Notes: generated by a model from the letters alone, not told the origin. 64,000 bases of DNA from Archangium minus (GCF_044360475.1 NZ_CP043494.1:8122001-8186000); one strand, 5' to 3'; positions 54,422 through 63,477 are shown, numbered from the stretch's first letter. Made by a program: numbers and translations.

Positions 54422-55294
54422 CTAAGCCGCTCGGCTCAGCTTCTCGGCAATCACCTCGCGCATGCTCGTCGGTGCACGCCCGAGCAACTTCTGCAGCGTG
54501 GAATCGACGGCCGCGAACTCGCCGTTGCGGCTCGCGAGGTAGAGGCCAAGCGAGATGGCGACCACGGGCGCGGGCATTCCGGACGCCGTGAGCTTCGCGC
54601 GCATCTCCTCTTCCGACACAAGGCTTCGACGAATCGGATGTCCGAGGACGCTCGACGCGATGTCGCACAGCTCTCCGAAGTCGAGCGCCTGCCCGGCCGT
54701 GAGCGGCGGCGTCGGCCCGTCGTACTGCCCCTCGTTCGCCAGAATGACCGCGGCCGCCTCCGCCAGGTCTGAGTGCGTGGTCCAGGAGACCTTTCCGTCC
54801 GCGGGCGCCTCGAGGACTCCCGCCTTCAAGCCCCGCTCCAGCAGGAACATTCCACTCGCGGCGTAGAAACCGTTGCGAAGCGCGGTCCACGCCAGGCCGG
54901 ACTCGCCCAGCATCTGCTCCGTCGCCGCATGGTCGAGCATCGGCGGAAACGCCGACGAACGGCTCGCGGCCATGTGGCTCGTGTAGACGATGCGCCGCGC
55001 GCCGGCAGAACGTGCGGCGTCAATGGCGGAGCGATGTTGGGCGAGGGGCTCGCCACCATGCGCAGCCGCATTCGACGAGACGAGCAGGACCTGGGACGCG
55101 CCTTCGAAGGCGTGCGCGAGGCTCTTCGGCTCCGTGAAGTCGCCTCTGCGCACTCGGACGCCGCGTGCCGCCAGCTCCTCGGCCTTCTGCACTTCCCGGA
55201 CACTGACGGCGACCCGGTCCACCGGGACGCGGGTGACAAGTTTCTCCACGATGAGACGGCCGAGCTGCCCTGTCGCTCCGGTCACGACGATCAT
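54422..55294 (-). CDS. NAD(P)H-binding quinone-oxidoreductase-like protein (QorB/NmrA type)
   Basis: 290 residues; AAGGGG precedes the ATG. VTGATGQLGRLIVEKL is the nucleotide loop; RRGDFTEPKSLAHAFEG and YTSHMAAS match the QorB/NmrA group, which lacks the full Tyr-Lys pair and reduces quinones or senses NADPH. Divergent from the TetR gene at 55419 across a dense cluster of inverted repeats. Confidence 0.9.
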   Translation of the reverse strand: MIVVTGATGQLGRLIVEKLVTRVPVDRVAVSVREVQKAEELAARGVRVRRGDFTEPKSLAHAFEGASQVLLVSSNAAAHGGEPLAQHRSAIDAARSAGARRIVYTSHMAASRSSAFPPMLDHAATEQMLGESGLAWTALRNGFYAASGMFLLERGLKAGVLEAPADGKVSWTTHSDLAEAAAVILANEGQYDGPTPPLTAGQALDFGELCDIASSVLGHPIRRSLVSEEEMRAKLTASGMPAPVVAISLGLYLASRNGEFAAVDSTLQKLLGRAPTSMREVIAEKLSRAA

Positions 55295-55306
55295 TGAACG
55301 CCCCTT

Positions 55307-55384
55307 GTGTTAACACTGGTAACGCCACCTCGTTACCATCGATAACGTAACCAGCATTAACACCGTTATCAAGCCTTCGTTATC
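55307..55384. promoter_or_regulatory. operator cluster between the QorB-like and TetR genes
   Basis: A 10-bp palindrome GTGTTAACAC (55307-55316) abuts an inverted repeat TGGTAACG-N6-CGTTACCA (55317-55338). Further half-sites GATAACG (55341) and CGTTATC (55364 and 55378) follow. Several regulator dimers could bind here, probably the divergent TetR protein. Confidence 0.7.
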
Positions 55385-55418
55385 GCCGTTACAGCCAGGG
55401 CGTGCTATCTCCATCCCC

Positions 55419-56141
55419 ATGGAGGACCGCGAGAAGTTCGCCGCCGAAGATGCCGAGAGCCCTGATGTGCGAGCGCGCATCATCGAGGCCGCCGCGGAGC
55501 TCATCTCCTCCGGAGGTCCCGATGCCGCGACCACGCGGGCCGTGGCCGCCGCCGCCGGTGTGCAGGCGCCGACCATCTACCGGCTCTTCGGCGACAAGCG
55601 CGGCCTCCTCTCGGCCGTCATCGAGCACGTGCTGAAGAGCTACGTGTCGAAGAAGGCCGCGCTCACGCCGCACCCCGACCCGCTTCAGGACTTTCGCGAT
55701 GGCTGGGACATGCACGTCGCGTTCGGCCTGAGCCATCCCGGGCTGTTCGCGATCATGAGCAGCGATCCGCATCCGGCTCGGCAGCCTGCTGCCGTCGGCG
55801 ACGGGGAAGATGTGCTGCGGCGGCGCATCCTGAACATCGCGCTCGCGGGCCGACTGCGGGTCAGTGAGGAGCGGGCGCTCGGCCTCGTCACGGCGATGGG
55901 CACCGGCGCCGTGCTCACACTCCTGCGCCAGCCCGAAGGGCAACGCGACCTCGGACTCGCCGATGCCGCGCGCGAGGCGGTCGTGGCCGCGATCACGAGC
56001 GAGGCGGCGACACCCGCGAACGCGGATGTCCACGCGGTGGCCGCGGCGCTGCGCGCCTCCCTGGACCGGATCACGGTGCTCACCCAGGGCGAGCGCTTGC
56101 TGCTGAGCGAGCTGCTCGAGCGCATCGCAAACGCCAGGTGA
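55419..56141 (+). CDS. TetR-family repressor
   Basis: 240 residues. Helix-turn-helix TTRAVAAAAGVQAPTIYRLF; C-terminal ligand domain with HVAFGLSHPGLFAIM. No clear ribosome site precedes the ATG, so translation may be leaderless. Likely represses the divergent QorB-like gene through the operators at 55307-55384. Confidence 0.92.
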   Translation: MEDREKFAAEDAESPDVRARIIEAAAELISSGGPDAATTRAVAAAAGVQAPTIYRLFGDKRGLLSAVIEHVLKSYVSKKAALTPHPDPLQDFRDGWDMHVAFGLSHPGLFAIMSSDPHPARQPAAVGDGEDVLRRRILNIALAGRLRVSEERALGLVTAMGTGAVLTLLRQPEGQRDLGLADAAREAVVAAITSEAATPANADVHAVAAALRASLDRITVLTQGERLLLSELLERIANAR

Positions 56142-56275
56142 CGGGTTCCCGGCCAACAGCAGCAGGGGTCAGGGCGGGGAACTGAACGGGACGAGACGGG
56201 GAATGATCCGGTGTGAGCTCAAGGCGTTAGCCAGTAACGGCGCGACCTGCTTGTTGTTTTGCTCTCGCCTTGCTG

Positions 56276-56299
56276 CGGGTTCGATTCCCGCCGCCTCCA
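56276..56299 (+). repeat. tRNA 3'-end fragment, left copy
   Basis: Twenty-four bases identical to 58204-58227. CGGG-TTCGATT-CCCG is a T-arm and CGCCTCCA an acceptor 3' strand with discriminator A, as in a tRNA-Ser-like gene. No matching 5' acceptor strand (GGAGGCG) is found upstream, so it is not an intact tRNA but an attachment-site-like remnant. Confidence 0.75.
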
Positions 56300-56346
56300 T
56301 GCAGAGCAACGAGGATCCGAAAACGTGCTCGGACGGAAGTCCCTGC

Positions 56347-56373
56347 CGGACGAGGCCCACAGTCGTCATCGGC
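56347..56373 (+). repeat. 27-bp repeat encoding RPTVVIG, left copy
   Basis: Matches 58076-58102 at 25 of 27 bases. Both read ...RPTVVIG, like the first residues of a regulator gene whose remainder is missing here. Confidence 0.55.
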
Positions 56374-56425
56374 ATGTCAGCTCCTCATGGTCCGCTCCTC
56401 AACCGTGCACCGCACCGGAGGGAGC

Positions 56426-57178
56426 ATGTTGGACATGAAAAGAAGTGGAAGCAGGACGAGGAGCACCTTGGGGCTCGCGGGTTTTCTCCTGGTGCTCGTG
56501 GCGGCCCTCGGTGCTCAGGCAGAGCCGCCCTCCTCCACGCTCCCTGGCCGTCAGCGGGACTCCAGGGAGCCCTGGGGCGCTTTTCTTGGCAAGGCCGCAC
56601 ATTACGCCATTGGCAGGGAGTACAGTGTGCAGCATCCATCCAGCGTTGTCTTCCTCAACACCGCCAGCCTCTTCAGAATTGTCGAGGAGGGGAAGTTGGG
56701 AGATCCAAAGCGTCTCTCGGAGCTCGTGAGGCGCTTGCGCCCGGACATCACCGATACCCGCCTCCTCGTGCTGTTCGAGCTCAAGCCGGACAACGAGGAG
56801 TCACGCGGGGAGGGGAGAGAACAGGCGGGGCGTTACCTGGCGGCGCTCAATGAGGTTGTCGAGCCGGACAAGAAGCTCACGGGAGGCACCGGCTTCGAGG
56901 GGTCGCTCTTCCTCGAATTCGAGAACGGGGGAGCACTCTGGCAGTTGTCCTGGCGCACGCCAGAGCCCGGAGTGACGCTGTACCGCTGGAGCTACCGGCG
57001 CAAGCAACCCAATGCCACCTGGAAGGAACGGGCGGCCCAGAAGGCAGACGAGTTGCCCAGGGAAGAAATAGAACAGCGCGGTGAGTTGGCCGAGCAGGCG
57101 ATCCGGGCTGCGTATGAAGGGAGCGAACGGCCCAAGGGCTTCCAGGGCCAGGTCTATCTGCCTGGGGACTGCCGCTGA
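56426..57178 (+). CDS. secreted PD-(D/E)XK nuclease-like protein, candidate toxin
   Basis: 250 residues. GGAGG lies 4 bases before the ATG at 56426; an ATG at 56435 is also possible. Signal peptide LAGFLLVLVAALGAQA (no lipobox Cys). The core RPDITDTRLLVLFELKP gives Asp107 and Glu118-x-Lys120, followed by QAGRYLAALN: the D-x10-ExK plus QxxxY pattern of restriction-endonuclease-fold toxins. This is motif-level inference. The gene is followed 87 bases later by an unrelated gene of the size expected for an immunity protein. A decayed copy lies at 1461. Confidence 0.7.
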   Translation: MLDMKRSGSRTRSTLGLAGFLLVLVAALGAQAEPPSSTLPGRQRDSREPWGAFLGKAAHYAIGREYSVQHPSSVVFLNTASLFRIVEEGKLGDPKRLSELVRRLRPDITDTRLLVLFELKPDNEESRGEGREQAGRYLAALNEVVEPDKKLTGGTGFEGSLFLEFENGGALWQLSWRTPEPGVTLYRWSYRRKQPNATWKERAAQKADELPREEIEQRGELAEQAIRAAYEGSERPKGFQGQVYLPGDCR

Positions 57179-57265
57179 GCGGGCGGGAGGCACCCGCCGC
57201 CCTCGGAGAGAGCGAAGTGCCTGGCGCTTGAGGCGCGTCTGCCCGCTGTAGTAGGGCGAAAGGCC

Positions 57266-58072
57266 ATGACCCCGGAACCCTCCCCGGTGCTCGAGTTTCC
57301 AGCGTGGCTCTACGACACCACCGCCGCCATCCTCCGCAAGGTGAGAGCCGAGGGCCGCTGGTGGGCCCGGAGGTACCTCAAGACCGGTGCCTTTCCCCAG
57401 CCCCGGCAGATGCGCCAGGTACAGCCCGGCGAGGTGCTGGTGATGCACTCGGGAGCCGAAGGATTCGATTGGAACCGCCCGCGCTGGCGGGTGCACCTGC
57501 TCGCCGAGGTCTTCATGAACTTGGATGAAGGCGTCCCGGAGGGGGAGCACCAGCGCGTGAGGGAGGCCTTCGAGTCCTTCTGCCTGAGCACCCCGTGGGG
57601 GGCCCTCTACCATGCCGTGTCCCCTCCCCCCTTACGGAGTGCGGAGCGCATGGCGAAGCGCCTCGCCTCGCTGCTCCGCTTCTGGGATGTGCTCCAGGGC
57701 CCTCGCTATGTGTACAGGTTGCCCGGCACCCACCACACCCTCGACGGCCTCATGGAGTACATCTACCGCAAGAGCCTGGAGGCCTGGTGCCCCGGAGGCC
57801 CGGCCTCAGTCCGCGAGCACATGGCCCTGACGGTGGAGCGCATGTCTCGTGCTACCCGAGAGGATTGCGAGGAGGCCGTGCTCCGGGTGATTCCCTTCCT
57901 GGTGGAGGGGGACAACGACTTGAAGCACCACGAGGTGCTCTGCGACCCGAGCTTCCTGCGCGAGCGCCTCTGTGCGCTTCCCCTGAAGGATTTCGAGGAT
58001 TTTTCCAGCGCCTACAAATACACAGTGGCCGTACAGTTGGCTGCCTGGGACAGGGAATTGGGGCGGCATTAG
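57266..58072 (+). CDS. unknown protein, candidate immunity partner
   Basis: 268 residues, no signal peptide or membrane segment, aromatic- and Arg-rich (EGRWWARRYLKTGAFPQPRQ; RLASLLRFWDVLQGPRYVYR). No known motif is recognised. Its position directly after a secreted nuclease-like gene, same strand, within the repeat-flanked segment, suggests cytoplasmic protection against that protein, but this is inference from order only. Confidence 0.65.
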   Translation: MTPEPSPVLEFPAWLYDTTAAILRKVRAEGRWWARRYLKTGAFPQPRQMRQVQPGEVLVMHSGAEGFDWNRPRWRVHLLAEVFMNLDEGVPEGEHQRVREAFESFCLSTPWGALYHAVSPPPLRSAERMAKRLASLLRFWDVLQGPRYVYRLPGTHHTLDGLMEYIYRKSLEAWCPGGPASVREHMALTVERMSRATREDCEEAVLRVIPFLVEGDNDLKHHEVLCDPSFLRERLCALPLKDFEDFSSAYKYTVAVQLAAWDRELGRH

Positions 58073-58075
58073 CAT

Positions 58076-58102
58076 CGGACAAGGCCCACGGTCGTCATCG
58101 GC
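58076..58102 (+). repeat. 27-bp repeat encoding RPTVVIG, right copy
   Basis: Partner of 56347-56373. The reading continues as GLLGTTLDYVGKDS before it is lost. Confidence 0.55.
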
Positions 58103-58203
58103 CTGCTGGGCACCACGCTGGACTACGTGGGCAAGGACTCCCCACCAGCCCCACCCCATCGCGAGTCCATCCTCAACCGCGCCTGGTCACGGCTCGGGAG
58201 CGA

Positions 58204-58227
58204 CGGGTTCGATTCCCGCCGCCTCCA
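58204..58227 (+). repeat. tRNA 3'-end fragment, right copy
   Basis: Identical 24 bases to 56276-56299, 1,928 bases apart. The preceding GGCTCGGGAGC could be a remnant of the long variable arm of a class II tRNA (Ser). No full tRNA is present. Confidence 0.75.
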
Positions 58228-58288
58228 CTCTGTATCTCCCGGACAGGATTCAGCGTTCCGGAAGACTGTAGCAAGGGATGTAGCAAAG

Positions 58289-58325
58289 CCCCGGTCGCCA
58301 GCTGGCGAGCTGGGGTTCTCTTTTT
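58289..58325 (+). terminator. intrinsic terminator right of the tRNA-end repeat
   Basis: CCCC...GGGG outer stem around the perfect 14-base palindrome TCGCCAGCTGGCGA, followed by TTCTCTTTTT. Confidence 0.65.
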
Positions 58326-58479
58326 CGGCCGAGGCCGCGAGGAGCGGTGCCCTGTCCTTCTTCGACTCCGCCACCATTGCTGCCAATGGCGGTGGGTTTG
58401 CCTCTTCCGGTCGCACCTCCGCCCCCTCCCGAGACCCTCTCCTTCCCCCGCCCTTGCTTTGGGCACACACCGGCCCATC

Positions 58480-59661
58480 TCATGGCTTTGACACCAACGT
58501 CGGAATCGATGCGAAGCTCCGCGGATCATGCGCGACGACGATGGTCATCTCCGGGTATCGCGCTGATATCGCGGCCATCTGCGCGAGGTTCTCACGAACG
58601 AGCCGAGGCTCGACATCTGCGAGGCGCTGCGTGAGCGGGCGCTCCTCCTGCTCGGTGACGCCCTCCAATTGCCAGGCGAGGTCTCCGATAAAGGCGTAGC
58701 GCTTGTTGTCCGGAAGCGTCACGAAGACAATCACTGAGCCCGGCGTATGGCCGGGCGCCGGGACGATCACCACCGTGCCATCTCCGTAGACATCATGGCT
58801 CTCCGCGAAGCCGAGATAGGGGTGCGCATCGAATCGATACTCTTCGAAATGCAGCGACTTGATGCTTCTTGCCGGGGCCGTGGTGAAGTCTTCACCTTGT
58901 GCGAAGCTTCGTTCCGCGGGAGGTATCCAGACAGGCACTTCGGGAAAATCCACGGCGCCGCTGATGTGGTCCCAGTGGGAGTGGGTCAAAAGGATCGCGC
59001 GCAGCCGGGTCAGGTCATACCCGCTCGATTGGAGTTGCTCGCGCGCGGTCTTGTTCATCGAGTATCGTGTCAGGAGCCGAAAGAAGAGAGGCATCGTCGC
59101 GAGGTGCTGAGCGATATCCCGACCGAACCCGGTGTCGATCAAGAGATCACCCTTGGGGTGCTTGATCAGGGTCGCGGTCATGGAGAACTCTCGCGGCTCG
59201 AAGAGAGAGCCACCGCGATACCCAAAGGACGCGCTGCGGTAGGTGGCGCCGGTCGGAAGCTGGGCAATCGACATCTCGGAAGGCGCGGAAGCCGGCGGGA
59301 GCGCGCCGATCTCGAAGGTCTTCGATACGGAGAACGGCGACGCACGATAGGTAGACAAGAGCCCCAGCGGCAGCAGATAGAGCGAGAGAGAGAGCGCTCG
59401 CAGGGGACGAGAGAACGAGCGCAGAAAAGAAAAGCCAGCGACGCAGGCACTGCCAATCAGAGCGCCAGGAACGACCAGCCATGAGGTCGGCCCGTGAGCG
59501 CTCAAGAACAAAATCCATACTGCGAGCAGGACCGGCGCGACGCACGTAAGGAGCCATTTCATCGGGGATTGCCTGGAGCCTCGGCGCATAGGTGGAGGCG
59601 ATGCGCTGCTCTCGCGAGCGGTCGGAGAGGTCGTCCACGTGGAGCGCGGGTCCGAAGACAT
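58480..59661 (-). CDS. membrane-anchored metallo-beta-lactamase-fold hydrolase
   Basis: About 393 residues from the ATG at 59661; ATGs at 59589 and 59562 are alternatives and none has a strong ribosome site. Three hydrophobic segments (WLLTCVAPVLLAVWILFLSA, WLVVPGALIGSACVAGFSFL, LSLSLYLLPLGLLSTY) precede an MBL domain with THSHWDH, APGHTPGS and FIGDLAW, the metal-binding set of lactonase/glyoxalase-II-like enzymes. Probably faces the periplasm. Substrate unknown. Confidence 0.85.
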   Translation of the reverse strand: MSSDPRSTWTTSPTARESSASPPPMRRGSRQSPMKWLLTCVAPVLLAVWILFLSAHGPTSWLVVPGALIGSACVAGFSFLRSFSRPLRALSLSLYLLPLGLLSTYRASPFSVSKTFEIGALPPASAPSEMSIAQLPTGATYRSASFGYRGGSLFEPREFSMTATLIKHPKGDLLIDTGFGRDIAQHLATMPLFFRLLTRYSMNKTAREQLQSSGYDLTRLRAILLTHSHWDHISGAVDFPEVPVWIPPAERSFAQGEDFTTAPARSIKSLHFEEYRFDAHPYLGFAESHDVYGDGTVVIVPAPGHTPGSVIVFVTLPDNKRYAFIGDLAWQLEGVTEQEERPLTQRLADVEPRLVRENLAQMAAISARYPEMTIVVAHDPRSFASIPTLVSKP

Positions 59662-59921
59662 GAACAACTTTGTCCCGGTTGCCCCGCGCGAGCCTAGGAA
59701 AAAGGAGACCGGTTGAAGGGGCGGGCTGGAGCGCAGGGGCCGAGGAGGGCCGCTGACGGGCCCGCTCGAGCAGTGCGCCCCCGTCCTTGCCTCGCGGTCA
59801 GGACGTTTTGCCCACGTTCGCGGAAGAACCCGGTGCGGTTGGCACCGTGACGCGAGCAGGGAACCCGCATGACTCAACCATGACACCCGGGCGGGGATGG
59901 AAATGATTTGCTTCCGCTCAC

Positions 59922-62900
59922 ATGTCCCTTCCGCGCGCTTTCCTTTCCGGACTCCTGTTGGTGGCACTCGCGTTCGTGGGCTGCATGCGTGGCGCCACGA
60001 CTCCGCCCATTCCCGAGGACACGGCCCCGCCCGCTCCCCTGGCGCAGTCGCCTGAGCCCGTTCCAGAACCCGAGCCCGTCCCGGCCGACATGCCTCCGCT
60101 CCCGGTGCCCGCGAATGTCCCCGCCTCCTTCGCCGATGCGGGCCTCATCGCGCCCACCACCGCGCCGGGTCTGCCCGACACGGGGACGGTGGACATCGCG
60201 GCGCTGCGTGATGCCGTCGCCGACCCGAAGCCCATTCCCGAGGCGTTGGTCCGGCGGTGGGAGGCGCGAGACCGGGTGCGCGAAGATGACGTCGAAGGCG
60301 GCGTGGCGGGGGGCGTCATCGGAGGAGTGGTAGGGGGTGTGCTGGGAGGCGTGGTGGGAGGAGCCTCTGAGTCAGCGGGAGCACCGTTGATGCCCGCTCC
60401 TGCTTCCGAGTGGGAGGCGGCCGAAGAAGAGCCGGAGGCGAGGGCACCCTCCGAACAGACGAAGCCTGGCGAGCCCCAGGCGCCCCGGCCGTTGCTGCCC
60501 AAGGTGGAGTCCGCACCCCGCATGGCCAAGGTGCTGGTGCAGGACGAGCAGGGCCGATACCAGCCGCTGACGGCCCGCGCGGTACGCGTGGTGACGTACA
60601 TCCAGGGCGCTCGTGCACGCACGGTCGTGGACTACCTTTTCGAGAACGACACCTCCCGCGCCCTGGAGGGCACTTTCTATTACCCACTGCCGGGCGGGGC
60701 GACGGTGGCGGGCTTCGCGCTGTACTCGGGCGCGGTGGCGGTGGACTCGCCCTCGCTCTTCCAGTCCGCGGAGCTGCTGCCCCCGTTAGGGGACTCGGGC
60801 ACGGCGGAGGCGTTGGTGGCGGCGGCCCCTCCGAGCCCTGGGAACGCGAAGCACTCGTGGGGCCAGCCGCAGGAAGCCCGGGTCGTCGAGCACAAGCGCG
60901 CCCGTGAGGTGTACGAGGACGTGGTGCGTCAGAACGTGGACCCGGCGCTGCTGGAGTGGGCGGGCGCCTCCACCTTCAGCGCTCGCGTCTTCCCCCTGCC
61001 GCCGAAGTCCCTCAAGCGCGTGGTGCTCGCCTACGAGCAGACGCTCCTCTTCGATGGTCAGAACCTGCGCTACACGTGGCCCCTGCCGCCCGGCGCGGGC
61101 CGCTCGCTCCAGGTGTCGGCGCGCATCCACGTGGACCCGAGGCACGCACGCGAGATGACGGTCCTGCCCGCGGCGGGGAGACCGCGAGACCTGGGCCCTT
61201 GGCGGGTGTGGGACTGGCCGCGGTTGACGGGGGATGGGGCACTGCAGGTGGCCCTCGCGCCGTTGCGCTCGGACGCGGACGTGCTGGTGGGCTCGGACCC
61301 CGCGGGGTTGCCCGGGCAGGCCTTCTTCGCGCGGGTGCGGATGCCCTCGAGCTTCATCGCGGGGGAAGGCGCCGCGCCCACCGGGCGGGCGGTTCTGGTG
61401 GTGGACACCTCGCTCTCGGCGGAGGACGGCAACGCGTGGGCCCTGCAGGGCGCACTGCTGCGGGCACTGTTGGAGAGGGACGACAGTCTCACCGAGTACG
61501 CGGTGCTCCTCTTCGATGTACGGCCGCGCTGGCTGCATGGCCCTGGATTCCGGCGCAATACGCCCGAGGCGCGCCGGGAGACCCTGGGCGAGCTGGAGCG
61601 GGTCTTCCTCGAAGGCGCTTCGCATGTGGATGGGATGCTGGGCGAGCTGGACCGCGCGAGCCGCGACTGGCTGAAGCCGGCGGCGGGCGGCGGCCGGGTG
61701 ACGGCCTTCCTGCTCTCGGACGGCAACGTCACCTGGGGACGCGGGCAGGTGGAAGCGCTCATCTCGCACCACCCCGTTGCGGACACACTTCGGTGGGTGA
61801 GCTACCGCTTCGGCGAATCGGCGGTGAACACGGAGTTCTTCGACGCGCTGGCCCGGGCGAGCGGCGGCCGGGTGGTGAGCGTGCTCTCCGGCTCGCAGGT
61901 GCCGGCGGCGGCACGTGCGCACCGGGCGCCCTCGGCGATGTTGGCCCGGGTGGAGGTGCGGGGCGCGAAGGTGAAGGACCAGGTGGTGGCGGGCCGGCCC
62001 CACCTCGTCTTCCCGGGACAGGAATTGCTGGTGGCCGGGCGGCTGGTGGACGAGGGCAACGCGGAGTTGGCGGTCATGGTGCGCTCGGAGGGCCAGGAGC
62101 GGACCCTGCGGGTGCCGCTGCCACGCGACCGGGACAGTGCCTTCGCACCGCGGGCCTGGGCGGAGGGATGGGTGGCCCGGCTGGTGGCCCTGGAGGACCC
62201 GCGGGTGGACCGGATGGTGGTGGCGCTCAGTCAGCACTACCGGTTGGCCAACGCGCGCGCCTCCATGCTGGTGCTGGAGTCGGAGGGGGACTACGTGCGC
62301 TACGCGGTACGCGACGAGCAGGTGGACCTCTCCGAGCTGGAGGCGCTGCGGCGGCGCGAGCAGGACCAGTCGCGTGAACGGTTGATGGGGCTGGCGCTGG
62401 ACGGCGTGCCGGACTCGGGTCGCGCGGTGCTGCGGGTGCTGGGCGCGAAGCAGGCGGAGCTCGGTTCGCGGCTGAAGGCCCAACCCCTGCGGGACGAGCC
62501 CTACGCGGGTGGAGAGGAGCGGCTCCAGGCGGAGCTGGAGTACCGGAGGGCGCGGCGAGCCAACAAGGACGATGTGATGGTGTACGAGGCGGTGGCTCGC
62601 AAGCGGGCCTTCGCGGGAGACACGTGGGGCGCGGTGCGGGCCCTCTCGTCACCCGTGGAGCTGCGGCCGAAGGACCCCGAGGCCCTGCGGATGGTGGGTT
62701 ATGGGCTGCTGGCGCTCGGCCAGTACACAGCCGCCACGGAGCTCTTCGAGCTCGTGCGGCTCAACCGCCCCTTCGAGCCGCAGGCGTACCTGGAAGAGGC
62801 CCTGGCCCTGGACGCGGCGGGACGGCCCGCGGAGGCGGCGCGTGACTGGGAGCTCATCCTGGCTCGGGACTGGGCCCGGCATGAGAGCCAGACCCGGACG

Positions 62901-63428
62901 GTGGCGGCGTACCACTATGCCCGGATGCTGATGGCGCTGGCGAAGCAGGCCCGGCTCTCGGGGGCGGAGGTAGAGACGCTGGAGGCCCGGCGGCGCGAGC
63001 TGGCGAAGCTCGCGGGACAGGGGCCCATCGACTACCAGCTCACCCTGCATTGGAACTCGGACTCGACGGACATCGACCTGTGGGTGGTGGAGCCGAACGG
63101 CGAGCGGTGCTCCTACCGGCGGATGCGAACGCGGCTGGGGGGCGAGCTCCACTGGGACACCACGGATGGACTGGGACCCGAGCTGTACCACGCGCGCAAG
63201 GCCGCACGCGGCTCGTACCAGGTGGCGGTGCATTACTTCGGCAACAACTCGGCACGCTACGTGGTCCCCACGGCGCTCCTGCTGGTGACGGACCGGGGAG
63301 TCTTCTCGCGCGATGACGGGTACCAGCGGCAGTTCCAGCTGCGCATCCTGCCGAGGGCCGAAGCCGCACTGTTCCTGCGCGGCGAGGAGGTGATGACGGG
63401 GACGCGGGCGGCGAAGGCCGGAAAATGA
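59922..63428 (+). CDS. large VIT/VWA/TPR lipoprotein
   Basis: 1,168 residues. Lipobox ALAFVGC; a Pro/Glu-rich linker and a Gly-Val repeat (GGVAGGVIGGVVGGVLGGVV, ~125-146). A VIT domain (VVTYIQGARARTVVDYLFEN...ARVFPLPP, ~215-370), then a VWA-like domain (AVLVVDTSLSAEDGNAW, a variant MIDAS DTSLS). Helical TPR-like repeats occupy ~860-1020, and the C-terminal beta domain (YQLTLHWNSDSTDIDLWVVE, GDxDLWVxxPxG style) is DUF2135-like. Likely a cell-surface adhesion or scaffold protein. Confidence 0.88.
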   Translation: MSLPRAFLSGLLLVALAFVGCMRGATTPPIPEDTAPPAPLAQSPEPVPEPEPVPADMPPLPVPANVPASFADAGLIAPTTAPGLPDTGTVDIAALRDAVADPKPIPEALVRRWEARDRVREDDVEGGVAGGVIGGVVGGVLGGVVGGASESAGAPLMPAPASEWEAAEEEPEARAPSEQTKPGEPQAPRPLLPKVESAPRMAKVLVQDEQGRYQPLTARAVRVVTYIQGARARTVVDYLFENDTSRALEGTFYYPLPGGATVAGFALYSGAVAVDSPSLFQSAELLPPLGDSGTAEALVAAAPPSPGNAKHSWGQPQEARVVEHKRAREVYEDVVRQNVDPALLEWAGASTFSARVFPLPPKSLKRVVLAYEQTLLFDGQNLRYTWPLPPGAGRSLQVSARIHVDPRHAREMTVLPAAGRPRDLGPWRVWDWPRLTGDGALQVALAPLRSDADVLVGSDPAGLPGQAFFARVRMPSSFIAGEGAAPTGRAVLVVDTSLSAEDGNAWALQGALLRALLERDDSLTEYAVLLFDVRPRWLHGPGFRRNTPEARRETLGELERVFLEGASHVDGMLGELDRASRDWLKPAAGGGRVTAFLLSDGNVTWGRGQVEALISHHPVADTLRWVSYRFGESAVNTEFFDALARASGGRVVSVLSGSQVPAAARAHRAPSAMLARVEVRGAKVKDQVVAGRPHLVFPGQELLVAGRLVDEGNAELAVMVRSEGQERTLRVPLPRDRDSAFAPRAWAEGWVARLVALEDPRVDRMVVALSQHYRLANARASMLVLESEGDYVRYAVRDEQVDLSELEALRRREQDQSRERLMGLALDGVPDSGRAVLRVLGAKQAELGSRLKAQPLRDEPYAGGEERLQAELEYRRARRANKDDVMVYEAVARKRAFAGDTWGAVRALSSPVELRPKDPEALRMVGYGLLALGQYTAATELFELVRLNRPFEPQAYLEEALALDAAGRPAEAARDWELILARDWARHESQTRTVAAYHYARMLMALAKQARLSGAEVETLEARRRELAKLAGQGPIDYQLTLHWNSDSTDIDLWVVEPNGERCSYRRMRTRLGGELHWDTTDGLGPELYHARKAARGSYQVAVHYFGNNSARYVVPTALLLVTDRGVFSRDDGYQRQFQLRILPRAEAALFLRGEEVMTGTRAAKAGK

Positions 63429-63477
63429 GGGAAGAGGAGCAGAAGCACGCCGCCGGTCCGAGGTAGGGCGGCCCGCG

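Larger units (their letters stand above)
58073..58479. other. right flank of the toxin cassette
   Basis: Holds the right RPTVVIG repeat, a short coding remnant (RPTVVIGLLGTTLDYVGKD) that looks like the start of an RtcR/CARF-type regulator, the right tRNA-end copy, two GTAGCAA repeats (58268 and 58280) and a terminator. No intact gene. Confidence 0.55.

Noticed and set aside
56203..56300. Intact tRNA gene
   Set aside because: Only the T-arm and acceptor 3' strand are present; no matching 5' acceptor, D-arm or anticodon arm upstream of either copy.
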